DNA of 64,000 bases from Clostridiales bacterium 1_7_47FAA (GCA_000155435.1 DS990260.1:1009300-1073299), one strand, 5' to 3'. Numbered from the stretch's first letter, positions 26,782-35,468 are shown. Notes: a model not told the origin generated them from the letters alone. Program-made: numbers and translations.

Positions 26782-27858
26782 CTATGGATTTATGGTAAAG
26801 CTGAAGGTGCGTTCAAAGTCCGTGTACCCTGCCGTCCCGTTTACATCCTTCACGGATTTTGTAATGGCATAGGTTCCTTCCTCCAGGACGCCATAGAGGG
26901 ACTCCCAGTCCACTGTCCACTCCACCGGATTCCCCCGCCTGGGCTTATAGGCAATGCTGTGAAAGTAAATCCCGTCTTTCTTTAACAACGGTTCCATATC
27001 CACCCATGATTCCCCGTCATACTTCTGAAGCCTGAAATCATCCCCAAACACAATATCCAGGTCTGTTTCATTTTCCAGTGAAAGCTTCATGGACGTTGGT
27101 GTAATATCGCTTTCATCCGCAGACATGCTGACCTCCCCCGGCAGGCCAAAGGATTCGTTCAGCCCATTGATGGCCCTCACCTTAAGTCCCTGGGATGATA
27201 AATCGTCGTTCAATGCTTCCACCACCCATACGCGGCCTGTTTTTCCAAGCATGATGCCGCTCCAGTTGCAGAACATCCTGCTGCAGGTTTCTTCCTCCAG
27301 CTCCACGAAAAAATAGGGATTCAGATCAGCCCCAAAATCAGCTGCCAGGAATTCTTCCGGCGTATCATAGATTGCCCCGTCTATGGTAACAGGATATAAC
27401 AGTTTCGTGGATAATGCGTCCCAGTCCTGTATCAGCAGCTGCTGTTTTACCTTCTTAGCAAACTGTTCCACCTGGGATGCAGGGATATCAGTAGCCAGAC
27501 TGTAAAATTCCTCAGGAACCGGATCATCTCCCGCCAGCACATCGTTCTGGTCTGCAGGCTTGTAATCAGTATCCGTACCCTGGGCCGCATGGCTGGTCAC
27601 ATAGTCATTACTGCGGGTCACCCCGTGGGCGGTTTCCTTCCCCTGCCCTGGTGTCTGTGCTTTTATCCCGGCGCTTTCATCCGTTTCCCTCTTTGTCCCG
27701 TCCTCATCCTGACCATCACTTTCATCCATGGCCATGGTTTTGGCGCTTTCCGTTGTCCGGGAAACGGAACGTGCTTCTCCTTTGCATCCCCAGAGCAGCA
27801 TTGCGCACATCACCACAACCACGATTTTCCTTGTTTCCCTGATGCTTTTCTTTTTCAT
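26782..27858 (-). CDS. putative lipoprotein with C-terminal Big_14-like Ig domain
   Basis: 358 residues. A basic N-terminus and hydrophobic stretch end in MLLWGCKGE, a lipobox. Residues about 30-100 are a low-complexity Ser/Thr/Asp linker. A middle domain has two strand-rich blocks; the last 110 residues (TPTSMKLSLENETD, FRLQKYDGESWVDMEP, VEWTVDWESLYG, GTYAITKSVKDV) resemble the bacterial Ig-like Big_14 family. It should be anchored outside the membrane. The start at 27858 lies after GAGAGG; function unknown. Confidence 0.78.
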   Translation of the reverse strand: MKKKSIRETRKIVVVVMCAMLLWGCKGEARSVSRTTESAKTMAMDESDGQDEDGTKRETDESAGIKAQTPGQGKETAHGVTRSNDYVTSHAAQGTDTDYKPADQNDVLAGDDPVPEEFYSLATDIPASQVEQFAKKVKQQLLIQDWDALSTKLLYPVTIDGAIYDTPEEFLAADFGADLNPYFFVELEEETCSRMFCNWSGIMLGKTGRVWVVEALNDDLSSQGLKVRAINGLNESFGLPGEVSMSADESDITPTSMKLSLENETDLDIVFGDDFRLQKYDGESWVDMEPLLKKDGIYFHSIAYKPRRGNPVEWTVDWESLYGVLEEGTYAITKSVKDVNGTAGYTDFERTFSFTINP

Positions 27859-27956
27859 AATACCACCTCTCCATACCATATCCGTCCTGTCCCAGGTGCG
27901 GATAACCCTTAAAATCCATCTCCTTCTGCCGCCTTTTTGGCATTATCCCTTAACCA

Positions 27957-28289
27957 TCAATAAAAGTCCTCAATGACATACAGTTTATCCGTTTTTCCAT
28001 CAAAGAGAAGAAAGAGTACATTGCGCCCGTCATCCCTTCCACGCATTTTTAACACAGAAAATGGCTGTCCGAAATCAGGGGCATATGCGGATGGGATACC
28101 AAGCGGTTCCATGATTGTCCTGATTTCCCCTGCTTCACTTTCAGGAATCCTGGAATCCGTCAGCGTAAAACCCAGGTCTGTCTCTTTTTTATACTGAAAT
28201 ACATGATACCTCTCCCCATCCCCATGAAAGCTTGCGCCGCTGTCTGCCCGGAATATTTCCGTACAGTCATCCCGCTCCAGCCACTCCAA
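27957..28289 (-). CDS. hypothetical protein, possibly 5'-truncated
   Basis: 110 residues from a TTG codon that comes three codons after an in-frame stop and has no clear ribosome site. The text (FQYKKETDLGFTLTDSRIPESE, LFLLFDGKTDKLYVIEDFY) looks like a genuine folded C-terminal region, so the gene may have lost its 5' end. Not recognised. The 28290-28378 spacer is AT-rich and holds no gene. Confidence 0.45.
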   Translation of the reverse strand: MEWLERDDCTEIFRADSGASFHGDGERYHVFQYKKETDLGFTLTDSRIPESEAGEIRTIMEPLGIPSAYAPDFGQPFSVLKMRGRDDGRNVLFLLFDGKTDKLYVIEDFY

Positions 28290-28378
28290 AACAGCCGTCT
28301 AATCAAAGGATATCACATCGCAGCGGATTTTCAATTAACGTTACCTTAAACTTTATTAATTTTCAGACGGCAGGTCCG

Positions 28379-30454
28379 TTAATCCAACAGGTTCGTCATA
28401 CTCTTAAGGCTGATTGCAAGGGTGGATGTATTGTGAAGCAGGGCCGATGTGGCCGGGGCAATCACTCCGCCCACCCCGAGTAATATAAGCGCCAGGTTAA
28501 AGCCGATGACACACCGGTAATTCCGGTCGATCCGGTCCATCAGGCCCCGGCTGATTGCCCTGAGTGTCACTAGCTGGTAAAGGTTATCCTCTGAGATTGT
28601 GATATCTGCAATCTCCCTGGCAATCTCAGCCCCTTCGCTGATTGCAATGCCGGCGTCCGCGGCTGAAAGAGCCGGGGAATCATTGATTCCATCGCCAATC
28701 ATGATGACTTTGCGCCCCTTTTCCTTTTCTGCCTCCACAAATCCAGCTTTGTCCTCAGGCAGTACCTCTGAATAATACTCATCTACCCCGACACGTGCCG
28801 CAATGGCCCTGGCCGTGCGCCCGCTGTCGCCTGTCATCATGACTATCTTGGATATCCCCTGCCTGTGAAGGGCGCTGATGACAGCGTCCGCTTCTTCCCG
28901 CAGAGGGTCCTCGATGCAGATTGCAGCGGCCAGCATGCCTCCGATTGCCAGATACAGATGGGAATACTCCGTGGACAGGCCCTCAAACGCTTCCTTCCCG
29001 TCCTCCGGTATCCTGCATCCCTCATCCTCAAATACGAAGTGGTGGCTTCCGATTACCACCCGCTCATCCCCCACATAGGTGGCAATACCGTGGGCCACGA
29101 TATAATCCACCCTGGAATGCATTTCCTGATGTACCAGGCCGCGCTTCACCGCCTCATTGACGACTGCATTGGCCATGGAATGAGGGAAATGCTCCTCCAG
29201 GCAGGCTGCAATCCTGAGCAGTTCATCCTTATCCTGTCCATTGAACACAACCACATCCGCAACCTGGGGCTTTGCCTTTGTCAGGGTTCCTGTCTTATCA
29301 AACACAATGGTATCTGCTGCCGCAACTGCTTCCATATATTTGCCGCCCTTTACCGTAATATGATAGGCGCCGGCCTCACGCATGGCCGAAAGGACAGATA
29401 GGGGCATGGCAAGCTTTAAGGCACAGGAGAAATCCACCATAAGGATGGACAGGGCCTTGGCCGTATTGCGGGTCAGAAGCCATGTAAGCACGGTCCCGCC
29501 AAGGCTCCAGGGAACCAGGGCATCAGCCAGCGTGGCTGCCTTGCCTTCCGCTGTGGACTTTAACTGCTCGGATTCCTCAATCATGGTCACGATGCGCTCA
29601 AACCTGGTGGAACCGGCTGTTTTTTTGACGCACAGCGTGATTTCCCCCTCTTCAATGGCTGTTCCGGCATAGACATACATGCCGTTTTCCTTTTTCACCG
29701 GAACGGACTCGCCTGTCATGGATGCCTGGTTCACCATTGCTTCCCCTGAAACCACCACCCCGTCCAAAGGGATTACGTTTCCCATATGTACGGTTACCAG
29801 GTCACCCTCCACAATTCCTGAAACAGGCACCAGGACCTCTGTCCCATCCACGTCCTGCCATACCTTGCTGATATTAAGGGACATGCTTCTGGCCAGGTCC
29901 CCCACTGATTTCTTATGGGTCCACTCTTCTAAAAGCCCGCCAATCCCCAGCAGGAACATCACGGAACCTGCCGTGTCAAAGTCCCTCCGCACAATGGATA
30001 CCATAATGGCCGTTGCATCCAGGACTTCCACTTCCAGTGAACCTTTTAACAGACAGCGGATTCCTTTTATCAGATACCGGACCGCATGGAGGACCGTATA
30101 GACCGCCCGCAGCGGCATTGGGAAAAAAGATTTGGTGACGGCCCTGACAACAAGCTTCTGAACCAGCTTTTCTCCATACTCCTGGTTCAAGGCCCTCGCG
30201 CTGTTCTTTGGCACGATTTCATTGAGCCGCTCATTTTCATAGGAAAAACGGCAGATTCCTTCCAGGATTTCACTCCTGCTGCCGTCAAAAAGGATAACCG
30301 CATCCGCCGTCCTCTCATATACCTTAACGCTCCTGACCCCTGGCAGGGAACTGATATGATATTGCAGCAGATCTGCCTGTCTCAGGTTCATCCCCTTTTG
30401 ATACAGGTGGATCCTGACCCTTCCACGTAACTCATGTCTTATCACAAATTTCAT
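28379..30454 (-). CDS. heavy-metal P1B-type ATPase lacking a CPC motif
   Basis: 691 residues. It has the ATPase signatures TGESVPVK, VFDKTGTLTKAKP (phosphorylated Asp), MMTGDSGRTARAIA and GDGINDSPALSAADAG. The membrane ion site reads DFSCALKLAMP instead of CPC or SPC, a form seen in Mn- or Fe-linked CtpC-like pumps. The N-terminus (RHELRGRVRIHLY) is a degenerate HMA fold without CxxC. It is last in an operon with FeoA, FeoB, a short Fur and an HMA protein, so ferrous or manganese ion transport is likely. GAGGAG precedes the start. Confidence 0.92.
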   Translation of the reverse strand: MKFVIRHELRGRVRIHLYQKGMNLRQADLLQYHISSLPGVRSVKVYERTADAVILFDGSRSEILEGICRFSYENERLNEIVPKNSARALNQEYGEKLVQKLVVRAVTKSFFPMPLRAVYTVLHAVRYLIKGIRCLLKGSLEVEVLDATAIMVSIVRRDFDTAGSVMFLLGIGGLLEEWTHKKSVGDLARSMSLNISKVWQDVDGTEVLVPVSGIVEGDLVTVHMGNVIPLDGVVVSGEAMVNQASMTGESVPVKKENGMYVYAGTAIEEGEITLCVKKTAGSTRFERIVTMIEESEQLKSTAEGKAATLADALVPWSLGGTVLTWLLTRNTAKALSILMVDFSCALKLAMPLSVLSAMREAGAYHITVKGGKYMEAVAAADTIVFDKTGTLTKAKPQVADVVVFNGQDKDELLRIAACLEEHFPHSMANAVVNEAVKRGLVHQEMHSRVDYIVAHGIATYVGDERVVIGSHHFVFEDEGCRIPEDGKEAFEGLSTEYSHLYLAIGGMLAAAICIEDPLREEADAVISALHRQGISKIVMMTGDSGRTARAIAARVGVDEYYSEVLPEDKAGFVEAEKEKGRKVIMIGDGINDSPALSAADAGIAISEGAEIAREIADITISEDNLYQLVTLRAISRGLMDRIDRNYRCVIGFNLALILLGVGGVIAPATSALLHNTSTLAISLKSMTNLLD

Positions 30455-30475
30455 CGCTGATTGCTCCTCATCTGG

Positions 30476-30510
30476 TAAAAAAGTACCGCCCAGGGAATTT
30501 CCCCGGGCGG
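30476..30510 (-). terminator. intra-operon terminator before the ATPase gene
   Basis: On the minus strand CCGCCC and GGGCGG pair (plus GGGAA/TTCCC inside), then TACTTTTTTAC follows. It lies between DUF6110 and the ATPase, whose start is 22 bases further, so readthrough would set the ATPase level. Confidence 0.75.
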
Positions 30511-30565
30511 ATTACATGGCGGATTCCATGGCTGATTACATGACGGATTCCATGGCTGATTACAT
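30506..30565. repeat. 12-bp tandem repeat, five copies
   Basis: The unit GGCKGATTMCAT repeats five times (from 30506, 30518, 30530, 30542 and 30554) with one to three differences, ending two bases from the stop codon of the DUF6110 gene and overlapping the terminator stem. Confidence 0.85.
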
Positions 30566-30566
30566 A

Positions 30567-30884
30567 TTACTCCGTAACCACGTCTGCCGGAACCTGTGTT
30601 TCATTTACCCCATCAGCATCCGCAGCCCCGCTCCCATCCTCAAAAACCTCTTCCTGTCTGCGCTTTTCATTGATGTCCTTTGCTTCTGCCAGGATGTCCT
30701 CAGCATTTTCCTGAATGCTGGTGGCCGTGGTCATCACACAGTCCTTTGCCCTTAACCCGGCCGCAAGGCAGTTAATGTAAAACTTCTTGGCGTCCGTACT
30801 TGCCAGCACCTTTACCCCGGCTGTCCCAAACAGGACTCCACCTAAAAAAAGACCTATTTTCCTGCATTTAAAACAATCCATCAT
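30567..30884 (-). CDS. DUF6110 family protein
   Basis: 105 residues. MMDCFKCRKIGLFLGGVLFGTAGVKVL is a Cys-containing N-terminus with one membrane helix, then a helical middle (TDAKKFYINCLAAGLRAKDCVM) with two Cys and an acidic, low-complexity tail. AGGAGG precedes the start. DUF6110 members typically lie between an HMA protein and a metal ATPase, as here; a chaperone or regulatory role for the pump is inferred only. Confidence 0.8.
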   Translation of the reverse strand: MMDCFKCRKIGLFLGGVLFGTAGVKVLASTDAKKFYINCLAAGLRAKDCVMTTATSIQENAEDILAEAKDINEKRRQEEVFEDGSGAADADGVNETQVPADVVTE

Positions 30885-30976
30885 TCTCTTTTCCTCCTAC
30901 TTATGCCTTTATCCGGTAATACTGCCCCCGCTATCCCCGGTTCGCCAATTCCAATACATCTGATTGAGAAATTATA

Positions 30977-31348
30977 TCAGTTAACCCGCTCAATCCTAAA
31001 AACCGTATACCCGCAGGCCTTTACCGCATCTTTCAAAGCCTTGTCCCCATATTCCTGTTTCATGTATACACTTGCCTCCCCTGACCCCAGATCCACCCTT
31101 GCCCAGACCCCGTCCATGGCGTTCAGTGCGTTTTCCACACGGATTGCACAGTTCCCGCAGGACATACCATCCACCTTAAGGATACACTGGTGAGGATAAT
31201 GGGACAGGTCCCGGTCTTTTACCTTTATCCGTTTCACGGCCTTTTCACCGGATGAACCGCAGCAGCCGGAGGTCAGGCGCTTCAGGTAACTTTTTATGCC
31301 AAACACACAAATAACAATTAATAGGATGCATATGACTGCTGTTGACAA
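30977..31348 (-). CDS. membrane-anchored heavy-metal-associated (HMA) protein
   Basis: 123 residues: an N-terminal membrane helix (AVICILLIVICVFGI), a CCGSSG segment, then an HMA domain with the metal motif DGMSCGNCAIRVENAL and the closing CGYTVFRI. It starts at a TTG with GGAGG seven bases upstream and overlaps the end of the short Fur gene by 31 bases, so translation is probably coupled. It may hand a metal ion to the ATPase two genes downstream. Confidence 0.88.
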   Translation of the reverse strand: MSTAVICILLIVICVFGIKSYLKRLTSGCCGSSGEKAVKRIKVKDRDLSHYPHQCILKVDGMSCGNCAIRVENALNAMDGVWARVDLGSGEASVYMKQEYGDKALKDAVKACGYTVFRIERVN

Positions 31349-31596
31349 TCTTCTTCCTCCTTTGGCGAAGAGTATTGGAAGGTCCGGGCAAGGACCCCCA
31401 TCTCCTCAAGGGCGCTTACCGTGCGGTAGACCGTGGCCATTCCCAGGTTGGGGTCGCGTTTGCGGGCCTCATAGTAGATGTCCTTGCAGTTTGTCCAGTT
31501 CCCTTCCAGGATGACATCCAGAAGCATTCTCCTTTGCTGTGTTATCCGCTTTCCCCTTTTCTGGAATTCAGCAAGCACCTGCTCTTTTTCCCACAT
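31318..31596 (-). CDS. short Fur-family regulator (DNA-binding domain only)
   Basis: 92 residues, against about 140-150 for Fur proteins. The winged helix is complete: KRGKRITQQRRMLLDVIL, CKDIYYEARKRDPNLGMATVYRTVSALEEMGVL. It ends soon after with a Gln/Ser-rich tail; the metal-binding dimerisation domain is absent. AAGGAGG is six bases upstream. Its stop lies inside the HMA gene. It may bind DNA without sensing metal itself or pair with another Fur. The 31597-31745 spacer to feoB holds no gene. Confidence 0.85.
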   Translation of the reverse strand: MWEKEQVLAEFQKRGKRITQQRRMLLDVILEGNWTNCKDIYYEARKRDPNLGMATVYRTVSALEEMGVLARTFQYSSPKEEEDCQQQSYASY

Positions 31597-31745
31597 ATGG
31601 TTCCTCCTTACGCAATCCCAGGCGCCGCAAGAGCGTGCCCCTAAGCCGGAACGCGCCTTCAAACACGCTTCCGGAAATAAACTCAAAGACACGCTCCTGA
31701 TACTGCACTTCACATGTTCATATATAATTTACATACAATCCGGCG

Positions 31746-33920
31746 TTACGCTGCTGATTTGGCTTTTACGCCAACGTTCAGGGAACGGCTCTCTTTGTAC
31801 GGCCTGATTAACAGGTAAATGAACAGGGCTACCAGGATAATGGCTGCAACCGTCCCCATGCCAAAGCTTCCTGTCATGAACCAGCTGCCCAGCTGGTAGA
31901 TACAAAGGGATACGCCGTAAGCCAGGACAGTCTGATAGCCAATGGCAAACCAGGTCCACTTTGCATTGTTCATCTCCCTCTTGATGGCGCCCATGGCCGC
32001 AAAGCAGGGAGCGCACAGAAGGTTGAACACCAGGAAGGAATATGCGCTGACCGCTGTAAAGCTTCCTGCCAGGGTTCCCCAGATTTCCTGTCCGTCTTCC
32101 GCAACCTCTGCAAATCCATAAAGGATACCGAAGGTGCCGACCACATTTTCCTTTGCAACCAGTCCAGTGATGGCCGCCACGGCCGCCTGCCAGCTGCCCC
32201 ATCCCAGAGGAGCGAATATCCACGCAATGCCCCTTCCGATGGAAGCCAGGATGCCGTCTGACAGATCTTCCACCATCCCAAAGCTTCCGTCCACAAAACC
32301 GAAGCTGGATGTGAACCAGATGAAGATGGTTGACAGAAGGATCACGGTTCCTGCCTTCTTAATGAAGGACCAGCCGCGCTCCCACATGCTTCTGAGCACG
32401 TTGGTGACCGTGGGCATATGATATGCGGGAAGTTCCATGACAAAGGGCGCAGGGTCGCCTGCAAACATCTTTGTCTTCTTTAAAATGATGCCGGAAAAGA
32501 TAATGGCTGCAATCCCTACAAAATAAGCGCTTGGCGCAACCCATGAGGCGCCGCCGAATAAGGCGCCTGCAAACAAAGCAATAATCGGCAGCTTTGCGCC
32601 GCAGGGAATGAAGGTGGTGGTCATGATGGTCATCTTGCGGTCCCTGTCATTTTCAATGGTGCGGCTTGCCATGATGCCGGGGACACCGCAGCCGGTTCCA
32701 ATCAGCATGGGGATGAAGGACTTGCCGGACAAACCGAACTTGCGGAAAATCCTGTCCATGATGAATGCAACCCTGGCCATGTAACCGCAGGCCTCAAGGA
32801 ATGCCAGGAAGATGAACAGCACCAGCATCTGGGGGACAAAGCCCAGCACGGCGCCAACGCCGGCAACAATACCGTCCAGGATCAGGCTGGACAGCCAGTC
32901 AGCACAGCCCACAGCGGTGAGGAATCCTTCTACCAGCACAGGTATTCCTGGTACCTCCATCCCGAACAGGCTCCATCCTTCCCCGAATACCCCGTCGTTG
33001 GCCCAGTCAGTCGCCCAGGTTCCCACGGTCGTGACCGATACATAATATACAATCCACATGACCACGGCAAAGATGGGAAGGGCCAGCCAGCGGTTGGTGA
33101 CAATATGGTCAATCTTATCGGACGTGCTCAGTTTCTGCCTGTTCTTCCTGACATAGCAGCCATTGATGATGGAGGCAATGTATGTATAGCGCTCATTGGT
33201 GATAATGCTTTCAGCGTCATCATCCATGGCCTCTTCAGCGCCTTTGATGAGCCTCTCGACATCCGGGACCATGGTCATCTGTGCGGCAATCTTATCATCC
33301 CGTTCAAAGAGCTTGATGGCATAGAAACGTTTCTGCGCCTCGGGGATACCGCCTCCCAGGCTGGCCTCAATCTCATCCAGCACATGCTCCACCTCTGAGC
33401 CGAACTCATGGACGGGCGCCGCCTTGCCGCCTGCCCTGGCCAGTTCCACTGCCTTGGCCGCAGCATCCATGATGCCGGTGCCCTTCAGCGCTGAAATCTC
33501 AACCACCGGGCAGCCCAGTTCCCTGCTCAGGGCGTCTATATTAATCTGGTCGCCGTTTTTCTTCACGATATCCATCATGTTCACAGCCATAAGCACAGGA
33601 ATCCCCAATTCCATCAGCTGCGTGGAGAGATAAAGGTTGCGCTCAAGGTTGGTGCCGTCCACAATATTAAGGATTGCGTCCGGGCGCTCCGTAATCAGGT
33701 AATTCCTGGCAACCACTTCCTCCAGGGTGTAAGGGGACAGGGAATAAATTCCCGGAAGGTCCATGATGATTACATCCTTGCTGCCCTTCAGCTTCCCTTC
33801 CTTTTTTTCCACCGTGACACCGGGCCAGTTTCCTACAAACTGGTTGGAACCGGTCAGGCCGTTAAACAGCGTTGTCTTTCCGCAGTTCGGGTTGCCGGCC
33901 AAAGCAATTTTTATTGACAT
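31746..33920 (-). CDS. feoB: ferrous iron transport protein B
   Basis: 724 residues. The N-terminal GTPase has G1 GNPNCGKTT, GNWPGVTVEKKEG, G3 DLPGIYSLSP and G4 NMMD. The membrane part holds Gate repeats with FVPQMLVLFIFLAFLEACGYMARVAFIMD, MLIGTGCGVPG and the late IPCGAKLPI. It imports Fe2+. Met at 33920 is eight bases from GGAGG; the Met two codons earlier is too close. It follows two feoA genes and precedes the short Fur, HMA, DUF6110 and ATPase genes. Confidence 0.97.
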   Translation of the reverse strand: MSIKIALAGNPNCGKTTLFNGLTGSNQFVGNWPGVTVEKKEGKLKGSKDVIIMDLPGIYSLSPYTLEEVVARNYLITERPDAILNIVDGTNLERNLYLSTQLMELGIPVLMAVNMMDIVKKNGDQINIDALSRELGCPVVEISALKGTGIMDAAAKAVELARAGGKAAPVHEFGSEVEHVLDEIEASLGGGIPEAQKRFYAIKLFERDDKIAAQMTMVPDVERLIKGAEEAMDDDAESIITNERYTYIASIINGCYVRKNRQKLSTSDKIDHIVTNRWLALPIFAVVMWIVYYVSVTTVGTWATDWANDGVFGEGWSLFGMEVPGIPVLVEGFLTAVGCADWLSSLILDGIVAGVGAVLGFVPQMLVLFIFLAFLEACGYMARVAFIMDRIFRKFGLSGKSFIPMLIGTGCGVPGIMASRTIENDRDRKMTIMTTTFIPCGAKLPIIALFAGALFGGASWVAPSAYFVGIAAIIFSGIILKKTKMFAGDPAPFVMELPAYHMPTVTNVLRSMWERGWSFIKKAGTVILLSTIFIWFTSSFGFVDGSFGMVEDLSDGILASIGRGIAWIFAPLGWGSWQAAVAAITGLVAKENVVGTFGILYGFAEVAEDGQEIWGTLAGSFTAVSAYSFLVFNLLCAPCFAAMGAIKREMNNAKWTWFAIGYQTVLAYGVSLCIYQLGSWFMTGSFGMGTVAAIILVALFIYLLIRPYKESRSLNVGVKAKSAA

Positions 33921-33963
33921 TTTCATATCCTCCTCTTCCTCTTATTGAGAAAATTTATCAATA

Positions 33964-33981
33964 AATTAGTATCAACTAACT
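33964..33981. promoter_or_regulatory. metal-type inverted repeat upstream of feoB
   Basis: AATTAGT-ATCA-ACTAACT is a 7-4-7 repeat with six of seven arm pairs. It lies 44 bases before feoB and after a small hairpin with eight T (minus strand, at 33990-34010) that may end the feoA transcript, so feoB may have its own metal-controlled start. Confidence 0.6.
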
Positions 33982-34005
33982 CATCGTCTTAAAAAAAAGC
34001 AGCCC

Positions 34006-34227
34006 CTACTGCACTTCAATCATCTCTGCATCTGCTTTTCTCAGCGATAATTCGTATCCTCTTACATTCACTTCAACCGGATCGCCAAGCGGCGCCACCT
34101 TGCGGACAAAAACTTCCGTCCCTTTTGTGATTCCCATGTCCATGATCCTGCGTTTAACAGCTCCCTCGCCGTGAAGCTTTACTACGGATACCGTGTCCCC
34201 GCACTTAACCTCTTTTAATGTGTGCAT
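34006..34227 (-). CDS. feoA: FeoA family protein (second copy)
   Basis: 73 residues, SH3-like: LKEVKCGDTVSVVKLHGEG, KRRIMDMGITKGTEVFVRKVAPLGDPVEV, SLRKADAEMIEV. The MGITKG turn and PLGDP match classical FeoA, which aids FeoB. A good site (AAAGGAG) precedes the start. It is 37 bases after the first feoA. Confidence 0.93.
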   Translation of the reverse strand: MHTLKEVKCGDTVSVVKLHGEGAVKRRIMDMGITKGTEVFVRKVAPLGDPVEVNVRGYELSLRKADAEMIEVQ

Positions 34228-34264
34228 GTTGTGATGCTCCTTTCCTCTTCCTGCCCTTTTACTG

Positions 34265-34474
34265 CTATATCATGATTTTATTGGCCATTTCCCTGCTGAT
34301 TGCAACGCGGGCTTCCTTTACGTTAACAATCACATTGCCGTTGTTGACAGTCACAACCGTCACATCCGTACCCGGCACAAATCCCATATTCTCCAGATGG
34401 CGGCGCACTTCCTCTTTTCCGCCTACCCGCTTGATGGATGTCACTTCACCCTCTCTTGCCATTGTCAAAGGCAT
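34265..34474 (-). CDS. feoA: FeoA family protein (first copy)
   Basis: 69 residues. The conserved turn is VRRHLENMGFVPGTDVTVV, followed by NGNVIVNVKEARVAISREMANKI. This second FeoA type lacks PLGDP and is common ahead of FeoB in Clostridia. The start at 34474 has GAGGAG eight bases upstream; the frame-opening GTG three codons earlier is unlikely. It is the first gene of the metal operon. Confidence 0.93.
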   Translation of the reverse strand: MPLTMAREGEVTSIKRVGGKEEVRRHLENMGFVPGTDVTVVTVNNGNVIVNVKEARVAISREMANKIMI

Positions 34475-34560
34475 ACGAATCACTCCTCTTCTCTGTTGAT
34501 GCGATTATGAGCTTACAATTATGCAGTCCTGGAAAGTTATGGTATCCTAACTGCATCTCT

Positions 34561-34589
34561 AAGTTAGCACTGATTAACTCAAATGTCAA
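34561..34589 (-). promoter_or_regulatory. feo operon promoter with metal-type inverted repeat
   Basis: TTGACA (34589-34584) and TAACTT (34566-34561) are 17 bases apart. The 7-4-7 repeat AGTTAGC-ACTG-ATTAACT (34562-34579) covers the spacer and the -10, the classic position for a metal-dependent repressor. Confidence 0.75.
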
Positions 34590-34762
34590 TAATTTTTTTC
34601 AATTTTCTTAAGATAAATCCTAAAAACCTTGATGAGAAATTCAGGCTGGGCGTGGACGGGAAGACGGCGGCGGAAGACGCCTGCCGCATTGAACACGTGG
34701 TCAGCGCCAAAAGCTTTAAGGCCATCAAGGACCATATCATGCAGGGAAATGAATTGCCTTAG
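34583..34762 (+). pseudogene. DtxR/MntR-family regulator C-terminal remnant
   Basis: 59 codons. From about residue 16 it reads LDEKFRLGVDGKTAAEDACRIEHVVSAKSFKAIKDHI, like the dimerisation-region end of DtxR/MntR/IdeR repressors (ACRIEHVIS). The DNA-binding domain is absent, the first 15 residues look random, and the ATG has no ribosome site and overlaps the feo promoter. It appears to be what is left of a divergently encoded feo repressor. Confidence 0.65.
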
Positions 34763-34771
34763 GGCATACAT

Positions 34772-35452
34772 TTACAAAAACAGGGAAAAGGGGAAGACCA
34801 GCACAAGGGACGGCAGGATATTCAGCACCCTGGACCGCTTGATATCCGCAATCTTAAGCCCCACGGCCAGCGTAATGATTCCTCCGCATGCCTTAAAATT
34901 AGACAGCATGGTTTCTGTCACAAAAGGCAGTATGTAGGATGCCCCGGCAAACAGCAGGATACCTACCAGGAATTGCGGCACGGCCACAAATCCCACCAGA
35001 TATCCGGCTGTTGTCCCGAATATGACTGCCGTAAAAAAGTCCATGATTGCCTTGGCAATCAACACGGAATGGTCCCCGGTCATCGCTGAATTCATGGCCC
35101 CGAAAATGCCTGTGCCGCTGAAGCAGAACAGGATGATCATACTGATCAGCACATCCAGCTGCCCGTCGTTAAGGCTCAGCGGAAGCCTGGATTCCAGGCC
35201 GTGAAGTCCGTGCATCAGGTTTGTTTCCAGGTTCAGGAGTTCCCCGATGACCGTACCGATGATAATGGCCAGGATGACAGCCGACAGGCTTTCAAGACGG
35301 ATAATCAGCGTAACCCCCATGGTGATGGCGGATAATCCGAAGATGCCTGGCAGCGACTCCTTTAGCTTATCCGGAAAATAATCCTTTAAAAAGGCCCCCA
35401 GAAGGCCTCCAATCAACACTGCTGTACAATTAATCATGATACCGTATGGCAT
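34772..35452 (-). CDS. DUF554 family membrane protein
   Basis: 226 residues with about six membrane segments. PYGIMINCTAVLIGGLLGAFLKDYFP, IIGTVIGELLNLE and FCFSGTGIFGAMNSAMTGDHSVLIAKAIMDFFTA are the DUF554 (YqgA) signature regions. The function is unknown. AAGGGAG precedes the start and the gene follows the MarR gene by 16 bases, so it may be the MarR target. Confidence 0.9.
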   Translation of the reverse strand: MPYGIMINCTAVLIGGLLGAFLKDYFPDKLKESLPGIFGLSAITMGVTLIIRLESLSAVILAIIIGTVIGELLNLETNLMHGLHGLESRLPLSLNDGQLDVLISMIILFCFSGTGIFGAMNSAMTGDHSVLIAKAIMDFFTAVIFGTTAGYLVGFVAVPQFLVGILLFAGASYILPFVTETMLSNFKACGGIITLAVGLKIADIKRSRVLNILPSLVLVFPFSLFL

Positions 35453-35468
35453 ACTTTCTGCTCCCTTC

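Noticed and set aside
34586..34771. 61-codon minus-strand frame upstream of feoA
   Set aside because: The opposite strand carries recognisable DtxR-family text at the same place; this frame is its shadow.
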